Shown: piece by piece, positions 28,796 to 40,776 of the stretch
Numbering within the stretch: the stretch's first letter is position 1
Layout of the letters: each line of letters starts with the position of its first letter
Assembly: GCF_003226565.1 (NCBI RefSeq)
Contig: NZ_QKOE01000005.1
Coordinates: 172,846 to 236,845 of the forward strand
Direction of reading: 5' to 3'
DNA: 64,000 nt
From: Parazoarcus communis SWub3 = DSM 12120
GTDB lineage: Bacteria; Pseudomonadota; Gammaproteobacteria; Burkholderiales; Rhodocyclaceae
Made by a program: the position numbers and the translations under genes
Notes under the pieces: generated by a model
What the model saw: only the letters and a program-made list of their open reading frames with translations
What the model was told of the DNA's origin: nothing
Databases searched by the model: none

Positions 28796-30160
28796 ATGGG
28801 ACTCATGCCCGAAAAAATCGGCAAGTACCGTCTCGTACGCGAACTTGGACGTGGCGCGACGGCTGTCGTCTACCTTGCCGAGAATCCGCACTACCCCGAG
28901 CCGGTCGCCCTCAAGCACGTACGCTTTGACGACAAGGCGCGTGACGAGGCCAAGTGGAACCGTCGTCTGCTCAAGCTGTTGAAAGCGGAGGAGGCGGTGT
29001 CAAAACGTTTGGATCATCCGAATATCATCCGTATCTTCGAGGCTGTCGTCGAACGCGACCAGGCGTATGTCGTCATGGAGTACTTTCCGGGCTATACGCT
29101 TGAGCGATACTGCAGTTTTCAGAATCTCCTGCCGGTACATCGCGTCATCGGTATTGTGTTCAAGTGCTGCATGGCGCTGGATCATGCCTTCCGTCAAGGC
29201 ATCGTGCATCGTGACATCAAGCCGGCCAATATCCTGATCGACGATCAGGACAACGTGAAGATCACTGACTTCGGCCTGGCGCTCAACATCAGCAAGAAGG
29301 TGGACACCGACTCCACGTTCATCATGGGGGTGGGGTCACCGGCCTACATGAGTCCCGAGCAGATCAAGAACTACCCGCTGAATCAGAAGACCGACCTGTA
29401 TTCCCTGGGCGTGGTGTTGTTTCATTTGCTGACCGGTCGTCTGCCTTTTCGTGCGGCGAATCCGGCTCAGTTGGTGTACAAGATCATCAACGCTGATCCG
29501 CCATCGGTGTCGCAGCTGAACCCCGGGTTGCCGGCTCAGATCGATGGGGTGATTCGAAAGGCACTGGAAAAGGATCTTTACTCGCGCTACAAGAACGGCG
29601 CCGAGTTCGCCAAGGATCTGGCCGCGGTGCGCTACAAGATTGTCGACGACAAGGAAGTGCCCGACGATACGCATCGCTTTTCGCAACTACGAAAACAGGC
29701 ATTCTTTACCGAATTTGACGATATCGAGATCTGGGAGATCTTGCGGATCTGTTCGTGGCGGTCGGTTGGCGAGCACATTACCTTGATGCGGGAGCGGGAT
29801 GCAGATCAGCGGTTTGGAATCGTGCTGTCAGGGCGTGTCGAACTTTCGATTGAAGGCCGGCGTATTCTCGAGTTGGGTGTGGGGGAGGTGTTCGGCGAGC
29901 AGGCCTGGCTGGATCACCTGGAGCATCGCCACATGATGACAGTGGTCACGCTTGAGCCACTGACCTATCTCGAAATCAACCCTGCTGCCTTGTCGTTGGC
30001 GACCGAAGAGGTGCAGGAGCGTGTGCGACGCGAGGTGTCGACCCGCATCGTGCGCCGGCTTGCAGACGTGGCAAGGGCTTTGTCGGCGCATTGTGAACCC
30101 GCCACCCGCGGGGACTATACCGCGACAGGTGGGCTGGATCTGCAACTGGTCGAGAGCTGA
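28796..30160 (+). CDS. Serine/threonine protein kinase with C-terminal cyclic-nucleotide-binding domain
   Basis: Predicted cytosolic kinase (454 residues). The kinase domain covers about residues 8-290: glycine loop LGRGATAVVYLAE, ATP lysine in ALKHV (Lys40), catalytic HRDIKPANIL (138-147), DFG at 158-160 and the APE-equivalent SPAYMSPEQI. Residues about 320-420 form a cNMP-binding-like domain (FGIVLSGRVELSIEGRR, GEVFGEQAWLDH). There is no membrane segment. An alternative start is ATG 28805. It is divergent from the amidohydrolase and convergent with the EF-hand-like gene, whose stop is 8 bases away. Ligand and targets are unknown. Confidence 0.92.
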   Translation: MGLMPEKIGKYRLVRELGRGATAVVYLAENPHYPEPVALKHVRFDDKARDEAKWNRRLLKLLKAEEAVSKRLDHPNIIRIFEAVVERDQAYVVMEYFPGYTLERYCSFQNLLPVHRVIGIVFKCCMALDHAFRQGIVHRDIKPANILIDDQDNVKITDFGLALNISKKVDTDSTFIMGVGSPAYMSPEQIKNYPLNQKTDLYSLGVVLFHLLTGRLPFRAANPAQLVYKIINADPPSVSQLNPGLPAQIDGVIRKALEKDLYSRYKNGAEFAKDLAAVRYKIVDDKEVPDDTHRFSQLRKQAFFTEFDDIEIWEILRICSWRSVGEHITLMRERDADQRFGIVLSGRVELSIEGRRILELGVGEVFGEQAWLDHLEHRHMMTVVTLEPLTYLEINPAALSLATEEVQERVRREVSTRIVRRLADVARALSAHCEPATRGDYTATGGLDLQLVES

Positions 30161-30167
30161 ACTGGCG

Positions 30168-31181
30168 CTATACACTGAGATCGATCTGGCTGACGGTGCC
30201 TGTGCTACCGTCCTCCCGCAGGTAGATGCTGCTTGCGCGCATCAGTCCCAAGGTCTCGTTGGCGGCGTTGCGCAAACTGAATGCCGTATCCACCCGTCCC
30301 AGGTAGAGTGCGCCGACACCCGCTTCGGCCAAGGTCTTCAAGGTGCCGCCGCCGTCGGCAGCAGGCTGCCAGATGCGTAGCTGTGTGAATGCGGCGTCGT
30401 TCTCATCAATCCAGTTGTTGCCGTCGCTGTCCAGTCTGGACAGCTCCGCAAAGCCATTTCCGCTGGTCGGGCCGAACAGTTCGCGGCCATCGTCGATGCG
30501 GCCATTGTGGTTGCGGTCGAACGCCAGGAAGCCGCTGCCGCCAGCAAACGGGATGCGTTCCTTGTTACCGTCGCCGTCCAGGTCGAACTCAAAACGGGCG
30601 TCCGAGAGCGCTGCGTTCGGACCGCCAAAATCGAGTACAAGAGGATCCTTGACCCGGACGTCGCCAGCACGAAACTGCATCGACACGGACTCGCTGTAGC
30701 GGCGTTGCATGCTGAAGCCAAGGTCGAAGCGAATCTCGGCGCCATCCGCGGTTCGTACGATGCCCGATGCAGCGAAGCTGACCTGTTCGAACTCGCTGTA
30801 ACGGGCTTCGAAGTCATACTCGATTCCAAAGCCGGCCTGTGGCGTATTGGTGCCGCCGCTGCCGACACCTTGCGGCTGCTCCGTCGGCGACGGATTTTGC
30901 AGATCCCCCAGCTTCATCACCTTGACCGGGCGGCCGGTCAGAAACTCGATCATCCGGATCAACACGGAAAGCCGGGGGTCGGTATCCTCGGCCGCGTCGA
31001 TGCCCTGCGTCGCTTCAGCTTGCTGGGCAGCCAGCCCCTCAGTGGAGAGGCGTACCTGCTGAGTCGGCACGGGTGCCTGCTGGTTGCCGCTGCGCCACAT
31101 ATCCAGGCGTTCGCGCATGTCGAATTGCTGCATCGACACATGGGTGGACTGCATTTCGATGGCAGACGATACGATCTTCAT
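30168..31181 (-). CDS. Protein with EF-hand/dockerin-like calcium loops, function unknown
   Basis: The 337-residue protein has no signal peptide or membrane segment. Residues 1-115 are hydrophilic and low in order (Gln/Ser/Thr-rich). Residues 120-190 look beta-rich. Three Asp-rich loops follow: DLDGDGNKE (200-208), DRNHNGRIDDGRE (222-234) and DSDGNNWIDEND (251-262). All have the DxDxDG-type spacing of calcium-binding loops. Similar proteins are often labelled VCBS or FG-GAP repeat proteins. How it would reach a calcium-rich compartment is unclear. It faces the kinase gene tail to tail. Confidence 0.8.
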   Translation of the reverse strand: MKIVSSAIEMQSTHVSMQQFDMRERLDMWRSGNQQAPVPTQQVRLSTEGLAAQQAEATQGIDAAEDTDPRLSVLIRMIEFLTGRPVKVMKLGDLQNPSPTEQPQGVGSGGTNTPQAGFGIEYDFEARYSEFEQVSFAASGIVRTADGAEIRFDLGFSMQRRYSESVSMQFRAGDVRVKDPLVLDFGGPNAALSDARFEFDLDGDGNKERIPFAGGSGFLAFDRNHNGRIDDGRELFGPTSGNGFAELSRLDSDGNNWIDENDAAFTQLRIWQPAADGGGTLKTLAEAGVGALYLGRVDTAFSLRNAANETLGLMRASSIYLREDGSTGTVSQIDLSV

Positions 31182-31260
31182 GGTGCGCGCTCCCGGGACG
31201 ACTACCCGAGCTTATTAACGGCACGCACACAAAAAACTTGAATAACCTGGATGTCGACGG

Positions 31261-32358
31261 TTACTGCCTGGCGCCAAGCGCGAGTGCTCTGGAGCGTGCA
31301 AGCGCTGTCTGCTCTGGCGTTTCAGTGGGCAGGGTCAGCCAGTTGCCGAGATGATCGCGGATGATGGTGGTGAGCGCGACGATCCAGTCGTGGCGCTCAT
31401 TGAGACACGGGATGTAATGAAAGTGCTTGCCACCGTGGTGAATGAAGGCCTCACGGCACTCCATGGCGATCTCTTCCAGTGTTTCCAGGCAGTCGCTGAC
31501 GAAGCCAGGGCACATCACATCGACCCGTCCGACACCTTCGCGTGCCAGTGCCTCCAGCGTGGGTTGGGTATAGGGCTGCAGCCATTCCGCTTTGCCAAAA
31601 CGCGACTGAAAAGTGACCAGGATGCGTTCGGCGGGAAAGTCCAGGCGCTCGGCGACCAGGCGCGCGGTCTTGTGGCACTCGCAGTGGTAGGGGTCGCCCA
31701 GTTCCAGTGTGCGTCGCGGAACACCGTGAAAACTCATCACCAGACGGTCGGGCTGGCCTTCGCGCATCCAGTGTTCGCGGACACTCTGTGCCAGCGCATC
31801 GATGTAGCCCGGATGATCCTGAAAGCTGCGAACGTAGCGAATCTCCGGCAGATTGCGCCAGCACTGCATGCTGCGTGTAACTTCATCCATGACGCTGGCT
31901 GTCGTGCTGCCGGCAAATTGCGGGTACAGCGGGACGATCAGGATGCGGGTACAGCCTTTGGCCCGCAAGGCGTCGAGTTGATCGGGTATCGATGGGGCGC
32001 CATAACGCATCGCCCAGGCAATCTCAAGATCGGCACTCAGGGCGTCGTGCAGATAACCCTTGACCAGTTTGGCCTGGCGTTCGGTATGCACTTTAAGTGG
32101 CGAGCCTTCGTCCATCCAGACGCTCGCGTATTTCGCTGCGGACTTGGCGGGTCGGGTGTTGAGGATGATGCCATTGAGGATCGGCCACCACAGCAGACGG
32201 GGAATCTCCACGACTCGAGGGTCGGACAGAAACTGCTTCAGGTAGGGGCGCAAGGCAGCCGCGGTTGGCGCAGCAGGTGTGCCGAGATTGACCAGCAGGA
32301 CAGCGGTGCGGGACGCCGTGCCGTGGACGTGAGCGGGTTCGGGCCGGTAGCGGGCCAT
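31261..32358 (-). CDS. hemH: Ferrochelatase
   Basis: Inserts Fe(II) into protoporphyrin IX, the last step of heme synthesis; usually associated with the inner face of the membrane. The 365-residue protein has [10 protein letters not shown] near the N-terminus, the segment [20 protein letters not shown] with the catalytic His, and [17 protein letters not shown] in the C-terminal half. It lies 57 bases downstream of hrcA on the same strand, a common betaproteobacterial pair. Confidence 0.96.
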   Translation of the reverse strand: MARYRPEPAHVHGTASRTAVLLVNLGTPAAPTAAALRPYLKQFLSDPRVVEIPRLLWWPILNGIILNTRPAKSAAKYASVWMDEGSPLKVHTERQAKLVKGYLHDALSADLEIAWAMRYGAPSIPDQLDALRAKGCTRILIVPLYPQFAGSTTASVMDEVTRSMQCWRNLPEIRYVRSFQDHPGYIDALAQSVREHWMREGQPDRLVMSFHGVPRRTLELGDPYHCECHKTARLVAERLDFPAERILVTFQSRFGKAEWLQPYTQPTLEALAREGVGRVDVMCPGFVSDCLETLEEIAMECREAFIHHGGKHFHYIPCLNERHDWIVALTTIIRDHLGNWLTLPTETPEQTALARSRALALGARQ

Positions 32359-32415
32359 ATCGATCCTTTTGAAGGTGTTGCAACTGCGGGCTGGGCCACA
32401 CAGCAGTGCGGGCGT

Positions 32416-33444
32416 TCAGTGATTGGACGACAGTGCGTTCGAGAGCAGGCGGGCGGTGATGTCCACAATGGGAATCACTCGGTCGTAGGCCATGCGGGTG
32501 GGGCCAATTACGCCGACAGAGCCGACAATACGGCCGTCAACCTCGTAAGGGGCGGTGACCACGCTGCAGCCGTCCAGTTGAGCCAGGCCTGACTCGTCGC
32601 CGATGAAGATCTGTACACCCTGGGCGCGGTTGGACAGGTCGAGCAGCTGCATCAGGCCTGTGCGCTGATCGAACAGTTTGAACAGTTCGCGCAGGCGCGA
32701 CATGTTGGAAGAGAGTTCTTCGACCTCAAGGAGGTTGGTCTCGCCCGAGATGACGTAGTTCGTCGCGGTCTCCTCTGCGGCTTCCGAACCCGCCTCAACA
32801 GTGGCTGTCATCAGCTCGGTCATATCGCTGCGTAGTTGTTGCAACTCGGCCTGGACACGCTTGCGGATGTCGTCGAACGAGAGTCCGGCAAAATGCTCGT
32901 TGAGGTAGCTGGCGGCGCTGCTCAGTTCGTTGCTGGAGTAGGCGCGCCGGGTCATGAGAATACGGTTCTGCACGTCGCCGGCAGTGGTGACGATGATCAG
33001 CAGGATGCGGTTCTCGGACAAGCTGATGAACTCGATCTGGCGGATGCGTACGGCCTCCTTGCGCGGGGCGACCACCACGCCGGCAAACTGGGTCAGATCC
33101 GACAACAGGTGCGAGGCGGAACTGATCAATCGTTGCGGTTGGTCAGGCTGCAACTGGCCTTGCAAGGCTTGGAGCCGGTTGCTGTCCATGGGTTGAACTG
33201 TCAGCAAGGCGTCGACAAAGAAGCGATAGCCAAGCGATGTGGGAATGCGGCCGGCCGAGGTGTGGGGGCTCGAGATGAAGCCCATTTCCTCGAGATCGCT
33301 CATCACGTTGCGTACGGTTGCAGGTGAGAGCTCGAGGCCGGAATAACGCGACAGCGCTCTAGAGCCGACAGGTTGCCCCTCGGCAATGTAGCGTTCGATC
33401 AGGGTCTTCAGCAGGATCTGGGAGCGGGTGTCGAGCGGTTTCAT
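32416..33444 (-). CDS. hrcA: Heat-inducible transcription repressor HrcA
   Basis: Represses groESL/dnaK-type heat-shock operons by binding CIRCE elements. The 342-residue protein has an N-terminal winged helix ([29 protein letters not shown] and [19 protein letters not shown]), the [14 protein letters not shown] segment, and a C-terminal GAF-like domain ending near [19 protein letters not shown] found no CIRCE inverted repeat in this window, so its targets lie elsewhere. It is divergent from nadK, 105 bases away. Confidence 0.97.
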   Translation of the reverse strand: MKPLDTRSQILLKTLIERYIAEGQPVGSRALSRYSGLELSPATVRNVMSDLEEMGFISSPHTSAGRIPTSLGYRFFVDALLTVQPMDSNRLQALQGQLQPDQPQRLISSASHLLSDLTQFAGVVVAPRKEAVRIRQIEFISLSENRILLIIVTTAGDVQNRILMTRRAYSSNELSSAASYLNEHFAGLSFDDIRKRVQAELQQLRSDMTELMTATVEAGSEAAEETATNYVISGETNLLEVEELSSNMSRLRELFKLFDQRTGLMQLLDLSNRAQGVQIFIGDESGLAQLDGCSVVTAPYEVDGRIVGSVGVIGPTRMAYDRVIPIVDITARLLSNALSSNH

Positions 33445-33549
33445 GGTCTGCCTGAACTATAAGCCTGATTCTAGGGAAAGCGCGCCCTGCTGCAAAGCGT
33501 CACGCGGCTGCAAGCATGAGCCAATCCGATTGTGGTTTAATCCTCAGCC

Positions 33550-34434
33550 ATGACCAAGCGCTTTACCCACATTGCCCTCGTCGGCAAATACCAGAGTCCT
33601 GATGTCGCTGAATCGGTGCTGCTGATTGCCCGTTTCCTGCGTGAGCGGGGCGTGCACGTATGGATGGAGCAGGGCACGGCGAGTTCCATCGGCAAGGCGG
33701 ATGGTTTTCCCGTTGCCACGTATGAAGAGATCGGCGAAAAGGCGGATCTCGCGGTGGTGGTAGGCGGCGATGGCACCATGCTGACCACCGCCCGGCGGCT
33801 CGCTGATCATGCGGTGCCCCTGGCGGGCGTCAATCTGGGGCGGTTGGGTTTTCTGACCGATATTGCCCGCAAGGATGCGCTGGAGCGTCTGGCTGAAATT
33901 CTGGATGGACGCTACACCGAAGAATCCCGCTTCATGCTTGATGCTGAAGTCTTGCGTGGTGGGCAGCGGGTGTTCCATACCCTCGCGCTTAACGATGTCG
34001 TGGTCAATAAGGGCGATCTGGGCCGGATGATCGAGTTCGATCTGATGATCGATGGCGAGTTCGTCTATACCCAACGTTCGGACGGCATGATCGTGTCCAC
34101 CCCGACAGGATCGACAGCCTATGCGCTGTCTTCCAATGGCCCCATTCTGCATCCATCGGTCGGCGGGATCGCCCTGGTGCCGCTGTGCCCGCATGCCTTG
34201 ACGGCCCGGCCTGTGACCTTGCCGGACAGTTGTTGCATCGAGATCGAGTTGTTGCCGCCGCACGACGCGCGGGTGCATTTCGATGGGCAGGTGCATTTTG
34301 ATGCGCGAGCTGGCGACCGGGTGCGCATCGTCCGTTCGCCGCTCGCGGTTCGTCTGCTTCACCCGCTCGCCTACAGTTATTTCGCCATGTTGCGAGAGAA
34401 GCTCCACTGGAGTGCCGTGCCGCGACACAACTAA
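33550..34434 (+). CDS. nadK: NAD kinase
   Basis: Phosphorylates NAD to NADP (cytosol). The 294-residue protein has the ATP/NAD motif GGDGTML near residue 72, GVNLGRLGFLTD, and the STPTGSTAYALSSNGPI segment. It precedes recN with a 59-base gap to the chosen recN start, on the same strand, as in many betaproteobacteria. Confidence 0.97.
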   Translation: MTKRFTHIALVGKYQSPDVAESVLLIARFLRERGVHVWMEQGTASSIGKADGFPVATYEEIGEKADLAVVVGGDGTMLTTARRLADHAVPLAGVNLGRLGFLTDIARKDALERLAEILDGRYTEESRFMLDAEVLRGGQRVFHTLALNDVVVNKGDLGRMIEFDLMIDGEFVYTQRSDGMIVSTPTGSTAYALSSNGPILHPSVGGIALVPLCPHALTARPVTLPDSCCIEIELLPPHDARVHFDGQVHFDARAGDRVRIVRSPLAVRLLHPLAYSYFAMLREKLHWSAVPRHN

Positions 34435-34493
34435 GCTGATGGCGATGCTTGTTGCCTCCACCTCCGAACGCCGCCATTTTTGATTCCGAGACC

Positions 34494-36149
34494 ATGCTGC
34501 GCCGTCTGACCATTCGTGATTTCGTCATCGTCGATCGTCTTGAACTGGAGTTCGAGGGCGGTTTTGGTGCTTTGACCGGTGAAACCGGTGCGGGCAAGTC
34601 CATCCTCCTCGATGCGCTCGGATTGGCATTGGGAGGGCGCGCTGACAGTGCCGCCGTCCGGGCGGGGCGTGACAAGGCCGACATCGTGGCGGAGTTCGAC
34701 TTGCCGTCGGCGGGTGGTTTGCTGGCGTGGCTTGAGGATCAGGAGTTGCCAGTTGACGAAGAGGTGGTGATCCTGCGCAGGGTGGTGGACGCCAATGGGC
34801 GCAGCAAGGCCTGGATCAATGGCACGCCGGTGACTCAGGCGCAGTTGCGTGTCGCTGGAGATAGCCTGGCGGACATTCATGGTCAGCATGCACATCATGC
34901 CCTGCTGCGGTCTGACGCGCAGCGCACCTTGCTCGACACGCATGCCGGTGCCGGCGGAATCGCTATCGAGGTGGCTGACGCCTGGCGTGAATGGCAGCGT
35001 ATTGCGTCGCTGCGTCGTAGCGCAGAGCAGGATTCTGCTGCTTCGGCGCGTGAGCGTGAGTTGCTCAGTTGGCAGCTGAAGGAACTGCGCGATCTTGGAT
35101 TCGTGCCAGATGATTGGGTGGAACTCAATGCAGAGCATGGCCGGCTGGCGCACGCGGCGGGCTTGATCGAAGGTGCGGATGAAGCGGTCGATGCACTTGG
35201 TGAAGGCGATTACGCGGTAAATGCGGTGCTTCGTCGTCTGAGCGCACGGCTTGAGGAAATGGCGGGAATCGATGCAGCACTTGGCGAAGTTCGGGATTTG
35301 CTGATGTCGGCGGCGATCCAGTCGGATGAGGCGCTGCATGCCTTACGCCGCTATCGTGATCGCCTGGATCTGGATCCCGGTCGTCTGGCCGAGATCGAGC
35401 GCCGCATCGCGGCCGTGATGGAGCTGTCCAGAAAATACCGTGTGCCGCCAGAAGGTCTGCCTGCACTCGAGACAGAGTGGGCGCAGCGTTTCGACGCGCT
35501 CGAGGCCAGTGCGGATCCGGCTCGCCTCGAGGCTGCCGAAGTCGCTGCACGGCAGGCTTACATGTCGGCTGCCGCACGGTTGTCCGACTTGCGTCGGCCG
35601 GCCGCCCGCGGCTTGTCGGCCGAGATTACGGAAGCCATGCAGACCCTTGCGATGGCTGGCGGGCGCTTCGAAGTGGCCCTCCAGCCCAGCGAGCCCTCGG
35701 TGCATGGCTTGGAAGTCGTGGAGTTTCAGGTGGCTGCCAATCAGGGGCAGTCGCTACGCGGCTTGGCAAAAGTGGCGTCGGGCGGGGAGCTGTCGCGCAT
35801 CGGTCTGGCCGTCCAGGTCATGACGAGCCGGGATTCGGCCACGCCAACACTCATTTTTGATGAGGTGGATGTGGGAATTGGTGGTCGGGTTGCCGAGATC
35901 GTGGGGCAGTTGTTGAAGAAGCTGGGGAGCGATCGCCAGGTCCTGTGCGTCACTCATCTTCCTCAGGTGGCCGCTTGCGCGGACTGGCAGTGGCAGATTG
36001 CGAAGACCGATCGTGGTGGTGAAACCCTGAGTGCGGTCACTGCGCTGGCTGCGCGTGACCGCATCGAAGAGATTGCACGCATGCTCGGTGGTGTCAGCAT
36101 TACCGACACCACCCGGCGTCACGCGGCTGAAATGCTTGGGTTGGGTTGA
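34494..36149 (+). CDS. recN: DNA repair protein RecN
   Basis: SMC-like ATPase acting in double-strand break repair. The start at 34494 (MLRRLTIRDFVIVDRLEL) gives 551 residues. Walker A is GETGAGKSILLDALG near residue 30; the central part (about 160-370) is a coiled coil with its hairpin; the signature KVASGGELSRIGLAVQV and Walker B TLIFDEVDVGIGG are in the C-terminal lobe, followed by VTHLPQVAACAD. It is convergent with fur; no good terminator was seen between them. No LexA box was recognised. Confidence 0.97.
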   Translation: MLRRLTIRDFVIVDRLELEFEGGFGALTGETGAGKSILLDALGLALGGRADSAAVRAGRDKADIVAEFDLPSAGGLLAWLEDQELPVDEEVVILRRVVDANGRSKAWINGTPVTQAQLRVAGDSLADIHGQHAHHALLRSDAQRTLLDTHAGAGGIAIEVADAWREWQRIASLRRSAEQDSAASARERELLSWQLKELRDLGFVPDDWVELNAEHGRLAHAAGLIEGADEAVDALGEGDYAVNAVLRRLSARLEEMAGIDAALGEVRDLLMSAAIQSDEALHALRRYRDRLDLDPGRLAEIERRIAAVMELSRKYRVPPEGLPALETEWAQRFDALEASADPARLEAAEVAARQAYMSAAARLSDLRRPAARGLSAEITEAMQTLAMAGGRFEVALQPSEPSVHGLEVVEFQVAANQGQSLRGLAKVASGGELSRIGLAVQVMTSRDSATPTLIFDEVDVGIGGRVAEIVGQLLKKLGSDRQVLCVTHLPQVAACADWQWQIAKTDRGGETLSAVTALAARDRIEEIARMLGGVSITDTTRRHAAEMLGLG

Positions 36150-36267
36150 ACGCCTCTGCTGCCGTTGGGGATGGCGGAAGAGACGTCCGCCCGGTGGTGG
36201 CGGTGCTGCAAGTGGACAGCGCTGATTCGCCAGCGTGGAATGTGCTGCCCCGAGGCCAGTGCAGGGG

Positions 36268-36696
36268 TCAGTCCCGGTTGGGGCAGTCCTTGCGCAGGCA
36301 GTCGGCGTACAGGTAGAGCGCATGCTCCTTGACGGCAAACCCGCGCTCTTCCGCGATATTGTTTTGCCGGCGCTCGATCTCCGGGTCGTAGAACTCTTCC
36401 ACCTTGCCGCATTGCAGGCAGACCAGATGGTCGTGGTGGTTGCCCTGGTTGAGTTCGAAAACGGCTTTGCCTGACTCGAAATAATGGCGTTCGAGCAGAC
36501 CCGCCTGCTCGAACTGCGTCAGTACGCGGTAGACTGTGGCCAGTCCGATGTCCATACCTTCGTTCATCAGCAGGCGGTAGACGTCCTCGGCGGTCAGGTG
36601 CCGAAGGTCGGAGTGCTGGAACAGGTCGAGGATCTTGAGGCGGGGGTAGGTCGCCTTCAGGCCGATGCTTTTTAGGTTCTGTGAGTTCTCGGACAT
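36268..36696 (-). CDS. fur: Ferric uptake regulator Fur
   Basis: Iron-responsive repressor. The 142-residue protein has the N-terminal DNA-binding part ([20 protein letters not shown]) and a C-terminal dimer domain with [20 protein letters not shown], which holds the metal-binding histidines and the first Cys pair (CLQC); a second pair lies near the C-terminus (CLRKDC). It is divergent from bamE, the usual arrangement. The 116-base gap holds AT-rich DNA (TTATATTTTTT) near the bamE start, but I could not pick a clear Fur box. Confidence 0.97.
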   Translation of the reverse strand: MSENSQNLKSIGLKATYPRLKILDLFQHSDLRHLTAEDVYRLLMNEGMDIGLATVYRVLTQFEQAGLLERHYFESGKAVFELNQGNHHDHLVCLQCGKVEEFYDPEIERRQNNIAEERGFAVKEHALYLYADCLRKDCPNRD

Positions 36697-36812
36697 GATC
36701 GCCTAAGGTGTGGCTGAGGAGCAGGGCAGCGATGTGCTGTTCCGCTATGTTATATTTTTTGCCCTTTACTGAGAACCATGTGCGCGTCTTGCGCCTCACT
36801 GCGAATCCATCC

Positions 36813-38173
<1,361 letters not shown>

Positions 38174-38182
38174 GGGCGCGCC

Positions 38183-40684
38183 ATGACTCCGGCTTCATCT
38201 TCTGATGTGCCGCAGCCAGAGGTCCCGTCTCTGGCGCAGGTGCGCGCGCAGCGGGATGAGGCGCAAGGCGAACTTGCGACGCTGCGCGACCGTCTCGAGT
38301 TGATCAAGCTTGGGGTGTACGCCGGATTCTGGGATCTGGACCTGCAGGATGACCGTCTTGAGGTAGACGTGCAGTGGCGCGACTGGCTTGGTTATCCGGC
38401 CGGTGGTGCGGGACCGGATGACTGGTTGTCTCTGGTGTCAGCAGACGATCGTCGGCTATTGCGCGATCGGCTGGTGGATCATCTACGTGGCGTTGCGGAG
38501 ATCTTTCAGGTCGAGTTCAGTCTTGAGGCGGCTGATGGTGGGCGTCGCTGGCTGAGTGTTCGCGGTCAGGCCCGGGAGCGTCTGGCGGATGGTCGCTGGC
38601 GGCGGGTGGTCGGGGTGTATTCGGACATCAGCCGGGAGCGTGCGCGCGAACTCGAGCTGCTTCAGGCCAAGGAGCAAGCTGAGGCGGCAAGTCGGGCGAA
38701 AGGCGATTTTCTCGCCAACATGAGCCACGAGATCCGCACGCCGATGAATGGCATTCTCGGCATGACCGAGTTGCTGCTCGATTCGGCGTTGGCGCCTGAG
38801 CAGCGCGATTACCTGCAGACGGTGAAGTCCTCTGCCGAGTCCCTGCTGACCATCATCAACGACATCCTGGATTTTTCCCGTATCGAAGCGGGCCGGATGG
38901 AGCTCGAGAGCATCGACTTCTCGATGGGGGCCGTCGTTGCAGAAACCTTGCGCAGTCTTGCCTTGCGCGCCCATCAGAAGGGAATTGAACCTTATTTCAC
39001 CATTGCACCGGATGTGCCTGCAGTGATGCGGGGGGATCCTGCCCGCTTGCGCCAGGTTTTGGTGAATCTTGTCGGCAATGCGATCAAATTTACCGAAAGG
39101 GGCGAGATCGAGGTGGCCGTGCGGGTGCTTGAGCGCCGCAGCGGACATGTCCGGGTGGAGTTGTCTGTTCGTGATACGGGTATCGGCATACCTGCCGACA
39201 AGCAAAAGGCCATCTTTGGTGCTTTCTCGCAGGCAGATACGTCAACGACCCGCAAGTACGGTGGCACTGGACTGGGGCTGACGATCTGTCAGCATCTCGT
39301 CGATCTGATGGGTGGGCGCATTGCTCTCGATAGTCAGCCCGGGGTGGGGAGTTGTTTTCGCTTTGACGGGCGCTTCCCTGTCGTGGCGGAAGCCCGTCCG
39401 CTCAAGGCGCCCGCACTTTCCGGGCAGCGGGTGTTGGTGGCTGCAGTCAATCCCGCCTTTGCTGCTGCCGTCTGTGTCATGCTGGCGCGTGTCGGTGTGG
39501 CTGCATCCGGTGTCTCCGGTGGGCAGGAAGCGCTTCTCGCGTTTGCCGATGCGCAGCGGCGTAATGATCCCTTTGCGTTCGTGCTGATGGATGCGTCGAT
39601 GGCCGCGCCAGGTGGTTTCGATCTGGCGATGCGTTTCCAGGAGGCGGCTCCTTGGCTGGATCGCATCGTGATGATGCTGGATAGTCATTCCCAGCGTAAC
39701 GACATCGCTCGGTGTAACCAGCTCGGCCTGCGTTCGCGCTTGTCCAAGCCCTTCTCTGCGGCTGACCTCATCGATGCCTTGCAGGTGGCTTTGAGCGGTG
39801 AATCTGCCGACGAGCATGCAATGGTGGCATTTGAGCCGGAGCGCTCTCTGACTGAGATGTTGCGTGAGCAGCAGGCGCCGGTCCGGGCGCTTGCGATCCT
39901 GTTGGCGGAAGATAATCCGGTCAATCAGACGGTGGCAACCCGCATGCTTGAAAAGGTCGGGCATCGTGTCACGGTGGCCAACAACGGTGAGGAGGCGGTC
40001 GAGGCTTTCGATGCCGGCAACTTCGACCTCATCCTGATGGACGTGCAGATGCCGGTGATGGGCGGACTGGAGGCTACCCAGGCCATCCGCGCCCGCGAAG
40101 CGAGGCGAAGCTGGGCAATGCAGGGGGGGTGGCATCCGATCCCGATTGTGGCGATGACCGCGCATGCCATGGCGGGCGATCGTGAGCGCTGCCTTGAGGC
40201 GGGCATGGATGACTATGTGAGCAAACCCATCCGGCCTGCGGACCTGCTTGCCGCCATTCGGAGAGTGAGTGCGCCGGCGGACGCTGACGAAGACGCAGAG
40301 GACAGCAGTTTGCTCGATGCACAGGCTGCAGGTGTGGACGGTGGTATTGCCAATCTGGATGAAGCGCGGGCCCTGTTTGATGGTGATGAGGCAGTGGTTC
40401 AGCAATTGCTTGCGGTATTCTTTCGCGATCTCGGCTCGACGCTGGCGGATCTGCGCGGAGCGGGCGCGCGCAATGATCTCGCGCGACTGCACGAGATTGC
40501 GCATTCGGTAAAAGGGTCGGTGGGGCTGTTTGGTGCTCAGCGAGCGACCGAGGCCGCGCGCGTGCTTGATGCTGCTGCGAAGGCGGGTGAGCCCGCCGCT
40601 GCGGGGGGCCTGCTCGAAGCGCTGATACGGGAGTTGAACATGCTTGCGAGCGAGTTGCGCAAGCAGCAGCGCCCAGCGAGCTAG
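38183..40684 (+). CDS. Hybrid sensor histidine kinase with two receiver domains and an HPt domain
   Basis: The 833-residue protein lacks membrane segments, so it is probably a cytosolic sensor. Order: short coiled coil (20-45), PAS domain (45-150), HisKA with His182 ([11 protein letters not shown]), HATPase (285-395; DTGIGIP and GTGLGL), a first receiver (about 413-535), a second receiver (about 569-695) and an HPt domain (about 730-825, His774 in AHSVKGS). The first receiver has lost the acidic pair (LVAAVNPA) but keeps Asp470 and Lys522. The second is complete (Glu576/Asp577, Asp620, Lys681). No partner regulator is adjacent. The signal is unknown. Confidence 0.93.
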   Translation: MTPASSSDVPQPEVPSLAQVRAQRDEAQGELATLRDRLELIKLGVYAGFWDLDLQDDRLEVDVQWRDWLGYPAGGAGPDDWLSLVSADDRRLLRDRLVDHLRGVAEIFQVEFSLEAADGGRRWLSVRGQARERLADGRWRRVVGVYSDISRERARELELLQAKEQAEAASRAKGDFLANMSHEIRTPMNGILGMTELLLDSALAPEQRDYLQTVKSSAESLLTIINDILDFSRIEAGRMELESIDFSMGAVVAETLRSLALRAHQKGIEPYFTIAPDVPAVMRGDPARLRQVLVNLVGNAIKFTERGEIEVAVRVLERRSGHVRVELSVRDTGIGIPADKQKAIFGAFSQADTSTTRKYGGTGLGLTICQHLVDLMGGRIALDSQPGVGSCFRFDGRFPVVAEARPLKAPALSGQRVLVAAVNPAFAAAVCVMLARVGVAASGVSGGQEALLAFADAQRRNDPFAFVLMDASMAAPGGFDLAMRFQEAAPWLDRIVMMLDSHSQRNDIARCNQLGLRSRLSKPFSAADLIDALQVALSGESADEHAMVAFEPERSLTEMLREQQAPVRALAILLAEDNPVNQTVATRMLEKVGHRVTVANNGEEAVEAFDAGNFDLILMDVQMPVMGGLEATQAIRAREARRSWAMQGGWHPIPIVAMTAHAMAGDRERCLEAGMDDYVSKPIRPADLLAAIRRVSAPADADEDAEDSSLLDAQAAGVDGGIANLDEARALFDGDEAVVQQLLAVFFRDLGSTLADLRGAGARNDLARLHEIAHSVKGSVGLFGAQRATEAARVLDAAAKAGEPAAAGGLLEALIRELNMLASELRKQQRPAS

Positions 40685-40731
40685 CGTGGCGTTCTAGTGA
40701 ACATGATCGGGCTGTGCACAAACATGGTGCG

Positions 40732-40760
40732 TTGCCTTGTGCGCTGAAAAACGATAGAAT
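40732..40760 (+). promoter_or_regulatory. Predicted sigma-70 promoter of carAB
   Basis: TTGCCT (40732-40737), 17-base spacer, TAGAAT (40755-40760). The expected start of transcription is near 40767, about 100 bases before the carA start codon. Confidence 0.6.
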
Positions 40761-40776
40761 TCAATGGATCTGATAG

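Noticed and set aside
36697-36812. A Fur box between fur and bamE
   Set aside because: The AT-rich stretch near 36750-36765 does not form a convincing GATAAT-type repeat.
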